A stretch of 64,000 nucleotides of DNA from Streptomyces spirodelae (lineage in GTDB: Bacteria > Actinomycetota > Actinomycetes > Streptomycetales > Streptomycetaceae). The number at the start of each line of letters is the position of its first letter. Within the stretch, counting starts at the first letter, position 1. The notes under the pieces were generated by a model. The model did no database searches and had not been told where the DNA came from. It worked only from the letters and a program-made list of their open reading frames with translations. Below are positions 57,278 through 64,000 of this stretch, piece after piece. Location: NCBI RefSeq assembly GCF_017676385.1, contig NZ_JAFFZN010000010.1:144838-208837 (forward strand). The letters are read 5' to 3'. Both the position numbers and the translations under genes were made by a program.

Positions 57278-57661
57278 TCAGGCGTCGAAGCGGTCGCGTG
57301 CACTCTCGATGTGGCCGAGGTGCTGGTGCGTCCAGCCGCATATGGCGTCGACCACGGTGCGCAAGGCCCGGCCCGGCTCGGTGAGGGTGTATTCGACCCG
57401 CGGCGGCACGGTGGGGTGCACCTTCCGATCGACCAGGCCATTGCGTTCGAGCATGCGCAGGTTCTGGGTGAGCATCTTGTGGCTGACGCCCTCGACCTCG
57501 TTCCGCAGCTCACTGAAGCGCAGGGTGCGCTCGCCGAGTGTCTCGATGATCAGAAGCGCCCATTTGTTGGCGACGTCCGAGAAGATCTCCCGCGCCAGGG
57601 AGTCTGCGCGCCGCAGGTCAGCGTCCTCGGGCAGGCCCTTGAGCTGTTGCTTGGTCACCAT
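57278..57661 (-). CDS. HxlR-family transcriptional regulator
   Basis: A 127-residue winged-helix regulator. The family core is complete: IFSDVANKWALLIIETLGERTLRFSELRNEVEGVSHKMLTQNLRMLERNGLVDRKVHPTVPPRVEYTLTEPGRALRTVVDAICGW. HxlR proteins sense aldehydes, quinones or redox state, sometimes through Cys residues; here the only Cys (ICGW) is near the C-terminus. ATG with GAGGAAC upstream. It is divergent from a RidA-family gene, which it probably controls. Confidence 0.95.
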   Translation of the reverse strand: MVTKQQLKGLPEDADLRRADSLAREIFSDVANKWALLIIETLGERTLRFSELRNEVEGVSHKMLTQNLRMLERNGLVDRKVHPTVPPRVEYTLTEPGRALRTVVDAICGWTHQHLGHIESARDRFDA

Positions 57662-57761
57662 TGGGTTCCTCAGTCACCGAAAAGTGCGTTCTTCCAGGTC
57701 AACCGTCACTCTCCTACAGTTCCCGAGTAACTACAAGAGAGCGACCGGAAGGGCGAGCACC

Positions 57762-58163
57762 GTGGCCACCATCGATTCCTTCAACTACGGCGTGCCGGCC
57801 GAGAGCGACTTCGGCTACTCACAGGCGATCAAGTCGGGCGAGCTGATCCACGTCTCTGGACAGCTCTCGTTCGACGAGGCAGGCGAGTTCCTCTACGCGG
57901 GCGACTTCGCCGCCCAGCTCAAGCAGACCTACGTCAACATGGACAGGGTTCTGAACCACTATGGCGCCACCCGGAACCAGATCGTCTCGCAGACCCTGTA
58001 CCTGGTGAACCTTCAACAGCATGCCGCGCCGACGATGGAGGGCAACCTGAAGTACTTCGGGGGCCATCGCCCGGCCAGCACGGTCGTGGGCATCACTGAA
58101 CTGACCATGCCCGGCCAGCTCATCGAAATCAGCTTCATCATCGACACGAAGCTGCCCGCCTGA
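57762..58163 (+). CDS. RidA-family protein
   Basis: A 133-residue trimeric RidA/YjgF/UK114-fold protein. The pattern GYSQAIKSGELIHVSGQLSFDEAGEFLYAGDFAAQLKQTYVNMDRVLNHYGATRNQIVSQTLYLVNL is typical; the arginine that archetypal RidA uses for imine hydrolysis is not obvious in the C-terminal GITELTMPGQLIEISFIID (usual xRxxLPxGxxVEIE), so it may belong to a non-deaminase subgroup. GTG start with GGAAGGG upstream. Divergent from HxlR, and converging with an amidase gene. Confidence 0.9.
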   Translation: MATIDSFNYGVPAESDFGYSQAIKSGELIHVSGQLSFDEAGEFLYAGDFAAQLKQTYVNMDRVLNHYGATRNQIVSQTLYLVNLQQHAAPTMEGNLKYFGGHRPASTVVGITELTMPGQLIEISFIIDTKLPA

Positions 58164-58200
58164 GGTCTCTTCCTCGCATCTTCCCCAGCCGGTGGGGCCA

Positions 58201-58237
58201 CGTTCGTGGAGCAGTCGCAGTGACCGTTCCACGAACG
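58201..58237. terminator. Terminator between RidA and amidase genes
   Basis: CGTTCGTGGA (58201-58210) and its exact complement TCCACGAACG (58228-58237) form a 10-bp stem with a 17-nt loop between converging genes. Confidence 0.7.
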
Positions 58238-58367
58238 CTCCCATGACCTCTCGCTACCTGGCCGACTGCGGCGCGATCTGCAGCTCCGGGGCGCCGGAAC
58301 GAGGCCGTGGAGAAGGCGAACGTAACGGCCTTCGTGATTCGGCTCCCGGCTCGACGAGGAGCGTTCC

Positions 58368-59825
58368 TCAGCGGCCCGTGCGGTTCCCTGCCCACACCGC
58401 GGGGATACGACCCGACCATGGGCTTGCCTGTTCGAGTTGGCCGGCGAGGCGGAAGAGGCGGCTTTCGAGGCCGTATCCGGCGGCGAACTGCATACCGATC
58501 GGCAGCCCCGTCTCGGTGTCGGCCGTCACCGGCACGGACATGGCGGGCGTGCCGGCCATGTTGAACGGCATGGTGAACGGCGAGCGGTCGAAGACGCGGT
58601 CGATCCAGCCGAGGCCGTCCAGCTCTTCTTCGCTCTCGGCACAGGTGCCGACTGGTGCGGGAAGCTCCGGGAGAGTCGGAGTGAGCAGTAGGTCGTGGGC
58701 GTCGAAGTACTGTGCCAGTCTCCGGGCGACCCGGTTGCGGATGGTGAAAGCGGTGGCGAACTGGGCGCCACTCACCCGCTGCCCGTAGTGGTACCCGGCA
58801 AGGGTTATCGGTTCAAGGGTTGAGGAGTCGATGGGCCGGTCGAAGGCGGTGGCCAACTCGTCGACCGTGGATGCGAGGTTCGTTGTGAACAGACGCGCGT
58901 TGGCCAGGACGTACTCATCCCAGTCGGCCCCGAGGTCGACCTCGGCCTCCTCCACCTGGTGGCCGAGCGATTCGAGCAGCCGCACGGTGCGAGAGAGCGC
59001 GTCGGCCACCGGTGCGGTGGTGCGGCGTCCGCCCCACGCCTGGGTGAGGACGCCGATCCGCAGCGCGCCCGGATGGCGGGTTACCTCCTCCGCGTACGGC
59101 CGGGACGGCTGCTGGGCGAAGTAGGGGTCACCCGGTTCCGGGCCGCGGATCTGGTCGAGCAGGGCCGCACTGTCGCGTACGGTGCGGCTGACGCTGCCGT
59201 GCACGGCCAGGCCGCTGAAGACCTCATCGAAGTCGGGGCCCATGGAGACCCGGCCACGGGTGGGCTTCAACCCGAAGAGGCCGTTACAGGCGGCGGGGAT
59301 ACGGAGCGAGCCGGCGGCGTCGGTGCCGTGTGCGATCGGAACGACCCCGGCAGCGACAGCCGCGCCCGCGCCCCCGCTGGATCCCCCCGCACTCCGCTCC
59401 AGGTCCCACGGGTTGCGGGTCGCGCCGTACAGCACCGGTTCCGTCGTGATGCTGTAAGCCATCTCCGGTGTCGCGGTACGCCCGAACGTCACGAGGCCCG
59501 CGCGGCGGAAGCGCAGCATCAGGGACGAGTCGGCGCGTGCGACGTTGCCGGCCGCAAGGCGGCTGCCCAGCTCCATGCGCCGCCCGGCCATGGAGACTCC
59601 GATGTCTTTGATCAGGAAGGGGACGCCGGTCAGCGGCGCACCGCTGGGGTTGGGCTCGTCGTCGGTCGGCCATGTCTCCACGATGGCGTTGATCTGCGGA
59701 TTGACCGCCTGCACGGCCTCGCGTGCGGCTGCTTGCAGTTCGGCGGGGGTCACCTCGCCTTTGGCCGCCAGTTCCGCGAGACCGACCGCGTCGAAGTCCA
59801 CGTACTCGGTAACTCTCACTCTCAC
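58368..59825 (-). CDS. Amidase-signature hydrolase (second copy)
   Basis: A 485-residue amidase-signature enzyme. Catalytic Lys is in [15 protein letters not shown], and the Ser/Gly signature is [36 protein letters not shown]. The C-terminal [37 protein letters not shown] is the typical closing block, seen in aryl-acylamidase and 6-aminohexanoate hydrolase relatives. GTG 59825 is chosen; a second GTG lies two codons on. It is divergent from a TetR gene with a palindrome between them, repeating the arrangement at 37-39 kb, though the two amidases are clearly different proteins. Confidence 0.92.
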   Translation of the reverse strand: MRVRVTEYVDFDAVGLAELAAKGEVTPAELQAAAREAVQAVNPQINAIVETWPTDDEPNPSGAPLTGVPFLIKDIGVSMAGRRMELGSRLAAGNVARADSSLMLRFRRAGLVTFGRTATPEMAYSITTEPVLYGATRNPWDLERSAGGSSGGAGAAVAAGVVPIAHGTDAAGSLRIPAACNGLFGLKPTRGRVSMGPDFDEVFSGLAVHGSVSRTVRDSAALLDQIRGPEPGDPYFAQQPSRPYAEEVTRHPGALRIGVLTQAWGGRRTTAPVADALSRTVRLLESLGHQVEEAEVDLGADWDEYVLANARLFTTNLASTVDELATAFDRPIDSSTLEPITLAGYHYGQRVSGAQFATAFTIRNRVARRLAQYFDAHDLLLTPTLPELPAPVGTCAESEEELDGLGWIDRVFDRSPFTMPFNMAGTPAMSVPVTADTETGLPIGMQFAAGYGLESRLFRLAGQLEQASPWSGRIPAVWAGNRTGR

Positions 59826-59861
59826 TCCCAGCGGATAGAACGATACTGCTGAGTCCCTGAC

Positions 59862-59877
59862 GATACCAATCGGTATC
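59862..59877. promoter_or_regulatory. Operator between the second amidase and its TetR gene
   Basis: GATACC (59862-59867), AATC, GGTATC (59872-59877): a perfect 6-4-6 palindrome. Extra half sites GATACT (59842-59847) and GGTATCG (59892-59898) lie on either side, giving several related elements in the divergent promoter. Confidence 0.75.
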
Positions 59878-59949
59878 ATGTGGAACTGCTTGGTATCGTA
59901 GGAGCGGTGGGACAACCCCGCACCCCCGACCGGACGTCACGGAGCAGGC

Positions 59950-60576
59950 ATGGCATCTACCACCAGGAGGCCGAGCAGGGTGGCGAAACTGCCGCCTCGT
60001 GAGCGCATCCTCGACGCGGCGGAAGAGCTCTTCCAAAGCGAGGGAATCCGGCGAGTGGGCGTCCAGGCGATCGCCGAGAGGGCCGACACCACCAAGATGG
60101 CGATCTACCGGCACTTCGAGACCAAGGACGCGCTGGTCGCGGAGTGGCTGCGGATCGTCGCCGCCGACTATCAGGCGGCCTTCGACCGGGTCCAGACGGA
60201 ACACCCCGGCCGGCCCAGGGAGCAGATCCTGGGCCTGGCCCGCTTCATCGCCGAGGGGTTGCCGTCCATCTCGCACCGGGGCTGCCCGTTCATCAACTCC
60301 CTCGCCGAACTGCCGGACCGTTCCCATCCCGCACGGCAAGTGATCGAGAAGCACAAGGCCCACCAGACCCGCAGACTGGTCGGCATGTGTGCCGAGGCCG
60401 GCTTGCCCGACCCCGAGCAGGCCGCGGCCGAGATCACCTTCGTGCTCGAAGGGGCGCAGGTCAGCACGCAGAACGGAAGCATCGATCAAACGGGGGACCG
60501 CCTGATGAGAATCGTCGAGGGCATCGTGGATCGGCACCACTCCCCCGTCGGCGCATCCCGGCCGACCACCGGCTGA
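59950..60576 (+). CDS. TetR-family repressor of the second amidase
   Basis: A 208-residue regulator. DNA-binding region: PPRERILDAAEELFQSEGIRRVGVQAIAERADTTKMAIYRHFETKDALVAEWLR. The C-terminal domain has the TetR_C_6/YcdC-like GLPSISHRGCPFINSLAELPDRSHPARQVIEKHKAHQ segment, where RGCPFINS is a common feature of this subgroup. ATG with GGAGCAGG just upstream. It should bind the GATACC/GGTATC elements. Confidence 0.93.
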   Translation: MASTTRRPSRVAKLPPRERILDAAEELFQSEGIRRVGVQAIAERADTTKMAIYRHFETKDALVAEWLRIVAADYQAAFDRVQTEHPGRPREQILGLARFIAEGLPSISHRGCPFINSLAELPDRSHPARQVIEKHKAHQTRRLVGMCAEAGLPDPEQAAAEITFVLEGAQVSTQNGSIDQTGDRLMRIVEGIVDRHHSPVGASRPTTG

Positions 60577-60634
60577 CAGCCTCGAATCCGCGTCCCGAGT
60601 ACCGAGAACCCGGCGTGATCGCGTTCGCCCATGT

Positions 60635-62107
60635 TCACGGGAACGCTGTGCATCGGTCGTCCAGCGGCGGGCCGGGCAGAGCCAGACTCAGCGCGTCCAG
60701 TGCGGCCGTGAAGGCGTGGTCTGGTGGGGTGCCGTATCCGATGACCAGGCCGTCGCGGGGTGGCATCGTGCTGTCGGGGTGGCGGTAGGGATGCAGCCCG
60801 TCGAGGGCGAGGCCGTGGCGACGGGCCGCGCGCAGGGCCGCCTCCTCGGTGTTCTCCGGCAGTTCGAGGACGGCGTGCAGTCCTGCCGCGATGCCGCTGA
60901 CCTCGATGTGCGGGGCGGTTGCGGCGAGTGTGCTCACCAGCAGGTCGCGGCGGCGCTGGTAGTGCTGCCGCATGCGGCGCAGGTGACGGTCGTACGCTCC
61001 ACAGGCGATGAAGTCGGCGAGGGTGAGCTGATCGACGACGCCCGACCACATTTCCCGAGGTCCCTTGGCTGCGAGGATGTCGTCGACGAGCCATCCCGGC
61101 AGCACCATCCAGCCGAGCCGCAGTGCTGGTGACAGGCTCTTGCTGGTCGAGCCGATGTAGACGACCCGGTCGGGATCGAGGCCCTGCACCGCGCCGACTG
61201 GCTGCCGGTCGTAGCGGAACTCGCCGTCGTAGTCGTCCTCCACGAGCAGTCCGCCGGAGGAGCGGGCCCAGTCGATGACCGCCGCCCGGCGTTCGGGGTG
61301 GAGCGGTCCGCCAGTGGGGAACTGGTGGGCGGGCGTGAGCAGCACGGCTCCGGCGCCGGTGTCCGGAAGTTCGTCGACGCGTGCCCCGTACGAGTCGACC
61401 GTCAGCGGAACGGAGCGCAGACCTGCCTTGCCGATGATGCTCCGGTGGAAGTCCAGTCCGTACGACTCCACCGCGACTGGACCTTTCAGCACGCTGCTCA
61501 GCAGTTCCAGCCCGTGGGCGAAGCCGGAGCAGATCACGATCCGGTCCGGTGCGGCGCGTACACCCCTGGCGCGTGCCAGGTACTCCGTGAGGGTGCCGCG
61601 CAACTCCGTCCTGCCGCGCGGATCGCCCACGCTGAAGGCGTCGTTGGGTGCTGCTGCGACGGCTCTGCGGGCTGATGAGAGCCAGGCGGAGCGTGGGAAG
61701 GCGGCCGCATCGGGCGAGCTGGGCATCAGGTCGTGGAGGATGCGCCGTCGGGCCGGCCGGCGAGGACGGCGCGCCTGGTCGGGCGGGAGTGGCGAGGCAC
61801 GCCGGGCAACCCGGGTGCCGGAGCCCTGGCGGGCGGTGAGCCAGCCCTCCTCGACGAGTTCGGCGTAGGCGCCGGCGACGGTGTTGCGAGCGATGCCGAG
61901 GTCGCTCGCGAGGCTCCGATAGGGCGGCAGGCGGGTGCCCGGAGCGAGTCGACCGGACCGAATGGCCTCCCGCAGGGCGTGCATGAGCCGACTCCGCAGG
62001 CTGCCCTCTCCTGAGAGGGGCAGGTGGAGGTCGGTTCCTGCGGCCTGCCCCGGCAAGGTGCCTTCGTCGGCTGACCGACCTCGAGGATTGACCCACGTTT
62101 CTGCCAT
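60635..62107 (-). CDS. MocR-family regulator (GntR-HTH fused to an aminotransferase-like domain)
   Basis: A 490-residue regulator. GntR winged helix at about 30-100 (LRSRLMHALREAIRSGRLAPGTRLPPYRSLASDLGIARNTVAGAYAELVEEGWLTARQGSGTRV), then a fold-type I aminotransferase domain (about 140-480) that uses PLP as a sensor. PLP-site features: VEDDYDGEFRYDR and the Schiff-base Lys in VVYIGSTSKSLSPALRLGWMVLP. MocR/PdxR/GabR proteins respond to PLP or an amino compound. It is divergent from the AhpD-like gene (46-bp gap) and likely controls that gene and the MFS exporter. Confidence 0.95.
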   Translation of the reverse strand: MAETWVNPRGRSADEGTLPGQAAGTDLHLPLSGEGSLRSRLMHALREAIRSGRLAPGTRLPPYRSLASDLGIARNTVAGAYAELVEEGWLTARQGSGTRVARRASPLPPDQARRPRRPARRRILHDLMPSSPDAAAFPRSAWLSSARRAVAAAPNDAFSVGDPRGRTELRGTLTEYLARARGVRAAPDRIVICSGFAHGLELLSSVLKGPVAVESYGLDFHRSIIGKAGLRSVPLTVDSYGARVDELPDTGAGAVLLTPAHQFPTGGPLHPERRAAVIDWARSSGGLLVEDDYDGEFRYDRQPVGAVQGLDPDRVVYIGSTSKSLSPALRLGWMVLPGWLVDDILAAKGPREMWSGVVDQLTLADFIACGAYDRHLRRMRQHYQRRRDLLVSTLAATAPHIEVSGIAAGLHAVLELPENTEEAALRAARRHGLALDGLHPYRHPDSTMPPRDGLVIGYGTPPDHAFTAALDALSLALPGPPLDDRCTAFP

Positions 62108-62141
62108 GGAAATGCACCATATCCTGGGTCGCTTTCGCTCC

Positions 62142-62147
62142 TACGGT
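62142..62147 (+). promoter_or_regulatory. -10 box implying a leaderless AhpD-like mRNA
   Basis: TACGGT at 62142-62147 would start transcription at about 62154, the A of the ATG. No Shine-Dalgarno precedes that codon, so the transcript is probably leaderless, and the MocR operator must overlap this short gap. Confidence 0.5.
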
Positions 62148-62153
62148 CGTCAC

Positions 62154-62606
62154 ATGCCAACCTTCCAGGTGCCTCAGCGCATGAACTTCACCACCGTCGC
62201 CCCCAAGGTCTTCAAGGCCGTCCTCGCCCTCGACGCCGCAGCTCGTGAGGGGATCGACCCCGTCCTGCTGGAGCTGGTGCAGATCCGCGCCTCCCAGATC
62301 AACCGGTGCGCGTACTGCATCGACTACCACACCTCCGACGCCCGCAAGGGCGGGGAGACGGAGGAGCGGATCCACCAGCTGCCCGCCTGGGAGGAGTCGA
62401 GCCTGTACTCCCCGAAGGAGCGGGCCGCCCTGGCGCTGGCCGAGGCCGTCACCCGCCTGCCCGACGGCGTGCCGGACGAGGTCTACGACGAGGCTGCCCA
62501 GCACTTCGGCGAAAGGGAATTGGCCCAGCTGATCGCATTGATCTTCACCGTCAACGCCTGGAACCGCATGAACGTCACCACCCGAAAGACCCCGGGCACC
62601 GAGTAA
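62154..62606 (+). CDS. Carboxymuconolactone decarboxylase/AhpD-like protein
   Basis: A 150-residue helical AhpD-superfamily protein. The redox motif CAYCIDYHTSDARKGG (CxxC plus His three residues later) follows LELVQIRASQINR, the usual alkylhydroperoxidase core. Such proteins act as thiol-disulfide peroxidase partners, or decarboxylate lactones when the Cys pair is absent; the intact CxxC favours an antioxidant role. It is divergent from the MocR gene and followed at 96 bp by an MFS exporter on the same strand, a common MocR-linked set. Confidence 0.92.
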   Translation: MPTFQVPQRMNFTTVAPKVFKAVLALDAAAREGIDPVLLELVQIRASQINRCAYCIDYHTSDARKGGETEERIHQLPAWEESSLYSPKERAALALAEAVTRLPDGVPDEVYDEAAQHFGERELAQLIALIFTVNAWNRMNVTTRKTPGTE

Positions 62607-62702
62607 CAGACAGCCCACTCACTCCGCGGGCGGTGGCCAAGTCCTCGGTCCACCGCCCGTGGCATGCCGTGGACCCTCTACGCAAGAAGGGCTGATGGAG
62701 GC

Positions 62703-63917
62703 GTGACGTCCGTCGACACACGTGTCTCCGCCGCCAGAGAGCCGTCCCCCACCAGGGGCTGGCTCGCCGTCCTGGCGGTGACGCTGGGCATCTTCGCCCT
62801 GATGACCTCCGAACTGCTGCCCGTGGGCCTGCTCACCCCGATCGGCTCCGCCCTGGACGTGTCCGAGGGCACCGCGAGTCTGATGGTGACCGTGCCCGGC
62901 CTGGTCGCCGCCGTCTCGGCACCCCTGGTCACCGTGGCCACGGGACACATCGACCGCCGGCTCGTCCTGGCGGTCCTGATCGGGCTGGTGGGTGCGGCCA
63001 ACCTCGCGTCCGCTTTCGCGACCAGCTTCGCGATCGTGCTGACCGCTCGCTTCCTGATCGGCATCAGTGTCGGTGGCTTCTGGTCCCTGGCCGGCAGCAT
63101 CGCGCTGCGGCTGGTGCCGGAGAAGCACGTCTCCCGGGCCACCGCTGTCATCTTCGGCGGCGTCGAGACCGCTTCCGTCCTGGGCGTGCCCACCGGAACA
63201 TTCATCGGCGACCTCAGCGGCTGGCGCACCGCGTTCGCCGCCGTCGGCGTCCTCGGCCTGGTCTCCCTCACCTGCATGGTCTGCCTCATGCCGAAGCTGC
63301 CGGCGGAGCATACGATCGGTTTCGCGGACGTGCCGAAGGTCTTCAAGGGCAACGCGGGCATACGGGCCGGCATCGCCATGACCTTCCTGGTCGTCACCGG
63401 GCACTTCGTGGCCTACACGTTCGTCCGGCCGATCCTGCAGGACGACGGGGTCGCCGACAGCATGATCGGCACGCTGCTGCTGGCGTTCGGCCTCGCCGGC
63501 ATCTGCGGCAACTTCATCGCCGGGGCGCTCGTCGCGAAGCGGCTCCGGCAGACCGTCGTGGGCATCTCCGTGGTCCTCACTCTGGCCATGATGCTCCTCG
63601 TGTCCGTCGGCAACTCCGCCCTCACCGCAGGTGCCGTCCTGGTCCTGTGGGGTCTGGGGTACGGAGCGGTGCCGGTCACCTTCCAGACCTGGATTCTCGA
63701 CGCCGCACCGGACGCCACCGAAGCCGCCTCCTCGCTGTACGTCTCCACGTTCAACCTCTCCATCGCGTTCGGCGCACTGTTCGGCGGCCTGGCCGTCGAC
63801 AGACTGACCGTTACCAGCGTGCTGTGGTTCGGCGCCGCCCTCGCCGCCGTCACGCTGCTCGTCGTAGGCGCGGCCCGCCGCGGCGGGTCGCCCCATGCGC
63901 CGAGCCACCTCGGGTGA
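62703..63917 (+). CDS. MFS exporter (DHA1 family, AraJ/YdhP-like)
   Basis: A 404-residue, 12-helix major facilitator. GWLAVLAVTLGIFALMTSELLPVGLLTPIGSALDVSEGTASLMVTVPGLVAAVSAPLVTVATGHIDRR contains helices 1-2 with the motif-A variant; ARFLIGISVGGFWSLAGSIALRLV and GGVETASVLGVPTGTFIGDLSGWRTAF form the motif C region. This resembles sugar/arabinose or purine-type effluxers (AraJ, NepI). The GTG at 62703 is favoured by AAGAAGGG 11 nt upstream; an ATG at 62664 would add 13 residues. Probably cotranscribed with the AhpD-like gene under MocR control. Confidence 0.9.
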   Translation: MTSVDTRVSAAREPSPTRGWLAVLAVTLGIFALMTSELLPVGLLTPIGSALDVSEGTASLMVTVPGLVAAVSAPLVTVATGHIDRRLVLAVLIGLVGAANLASAFATSFAIVLTARFLIGISVGGFWSLAGSIALRLVPEKHVSRATAVIFGGVETASVLGVPTGTFIGDLSGWRTAFAAVGVLGLVSLTCMVCLMPKLPAEHTIGFADVPKVFKGNAGIRAGIAMTFLVVTGHFVAYTFVRPILQDDGVADSMIGTLLLAFGLAGICGNFIAGALVAKRLRQTVVGISVVLTLAMMLLVSVGNSALTAGAVLVLWGLGYGAVPVTFQTWILDAAPDATEAASSLYVSTFNLSIAFGALFGGLAVDRLTVTSVLWFGAALAAVTLLVVGAARRGGSPHAPSHLG

Positions 63918-64000
63918 CGGGTGGCCACCTGCCTGGTGCTCAGGCTTTCGCAGGGGCTGGGACGGGCCGACTGGAGAGTATGGCCCAGCGTGCCGTCGTC

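Noticed and set aside
60486..62618. A 710-codon minus-strand frame overlapping the MocR gene
   Set aside because: It is out of frame with the clear GntR-aminotransferase protein and consists of Arg/Pro/Ser-rich shadow sequence.
1..64000. tRNA, rRNA, insertion sequences, prophage or conjugative element
   Set aside because: No cloverleaf-like tRNA ends, transposase motifs, terminal inverted repeats or phage genes were recognised on either strand.

Overview
The window is high-GC DNA whose gene content and style (GTG and TTG starts, many TetR/GntR/MarR/LacI regulators, short or leaderless mRNA starts, TAnnnT -10 boxes, ABC sugar operons lacking an ATPase gene, DevS-like sensor kinase) point to a Streptomyces or close actinobacterial relative. 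I see no rRNA, tRNA, insertion sequence, prophage or CRISPR array. The region reads as chromosomal accessory territory built from small divergent modules, each with its own operator.

Left end (1-8.2 kb): a leftward, translationally coupled operon encodes an aromatic amino acid ammonia-lyase with tyrosine-type selectivity residues, an unusual fusion of a heme-dependent tyrosine-hydroxylase-like domain to a class I O-methyltransferase, and a third gene that runs off the window. Together they could turn tyrosine into a methoxylated hydroxycinnamate (ferulate-like). Divergent from it is a guanidinium exporter (Gdx/SugE) under a guanidine-III riboswitch. Next comes a GntR regulator divergent from a Cys/Met PLP lyase and an NhaC-type carrier.

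8.2-11.6 kb: an aldo/keto reductase, a drug-type MFS pump and a divergent MarR regulator. 11.7-30.6 kb is a hypoxia/dormancy island: D-lactate dehydrogenase, tandem universal stress protein, DoxX-like membrane protein, a DevS/DosS-like kinase with the heme histidine conserved, hemerythrin protein, NarK, a split-barrel flavoprotein, an Acg-like nitroreductase, narGHJI and a Glu-family dehydrogenase. Copies of a palindromic box (about GGRCCRNNNGGYCC), resembling the DevR/OsdR core, lie upstream of several of these units. A three-repeat secreted protein sits inside the island.

30.6-45.7 kb is mixed: an NmrA-like protein with a divergent TetR, a CDF metal exporter, a CGNR zinc-finger remnant, a WGR-beta-propeller protein, a complete transcription unit for a 19-residue amphipathic peptide, an amidase/TetR divergon, an orphan Imm5-like immunity protein, a CASTOR/POLLUX-type channel, a cytochrome b-molybdopterin oxidoreductase fusion, and two small membrane proteins. 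45.9-52 kb is a fructan/sucrose-type module (GH32 enzyme, LacI, binding protein, two permeases) ended by a very strong terminator.

52-64 kb holds a DinB protein, an AadA-like nucleotidyltransferase, two SDR enzymes with a leaderless TetR gene, an MBL-fold hydrolase, HxlR/RidA, a second amidase/TetR divergon whose operator resembles the first, and a MocR regulator divergent from an AhpD-like protein and an MFS exporter.
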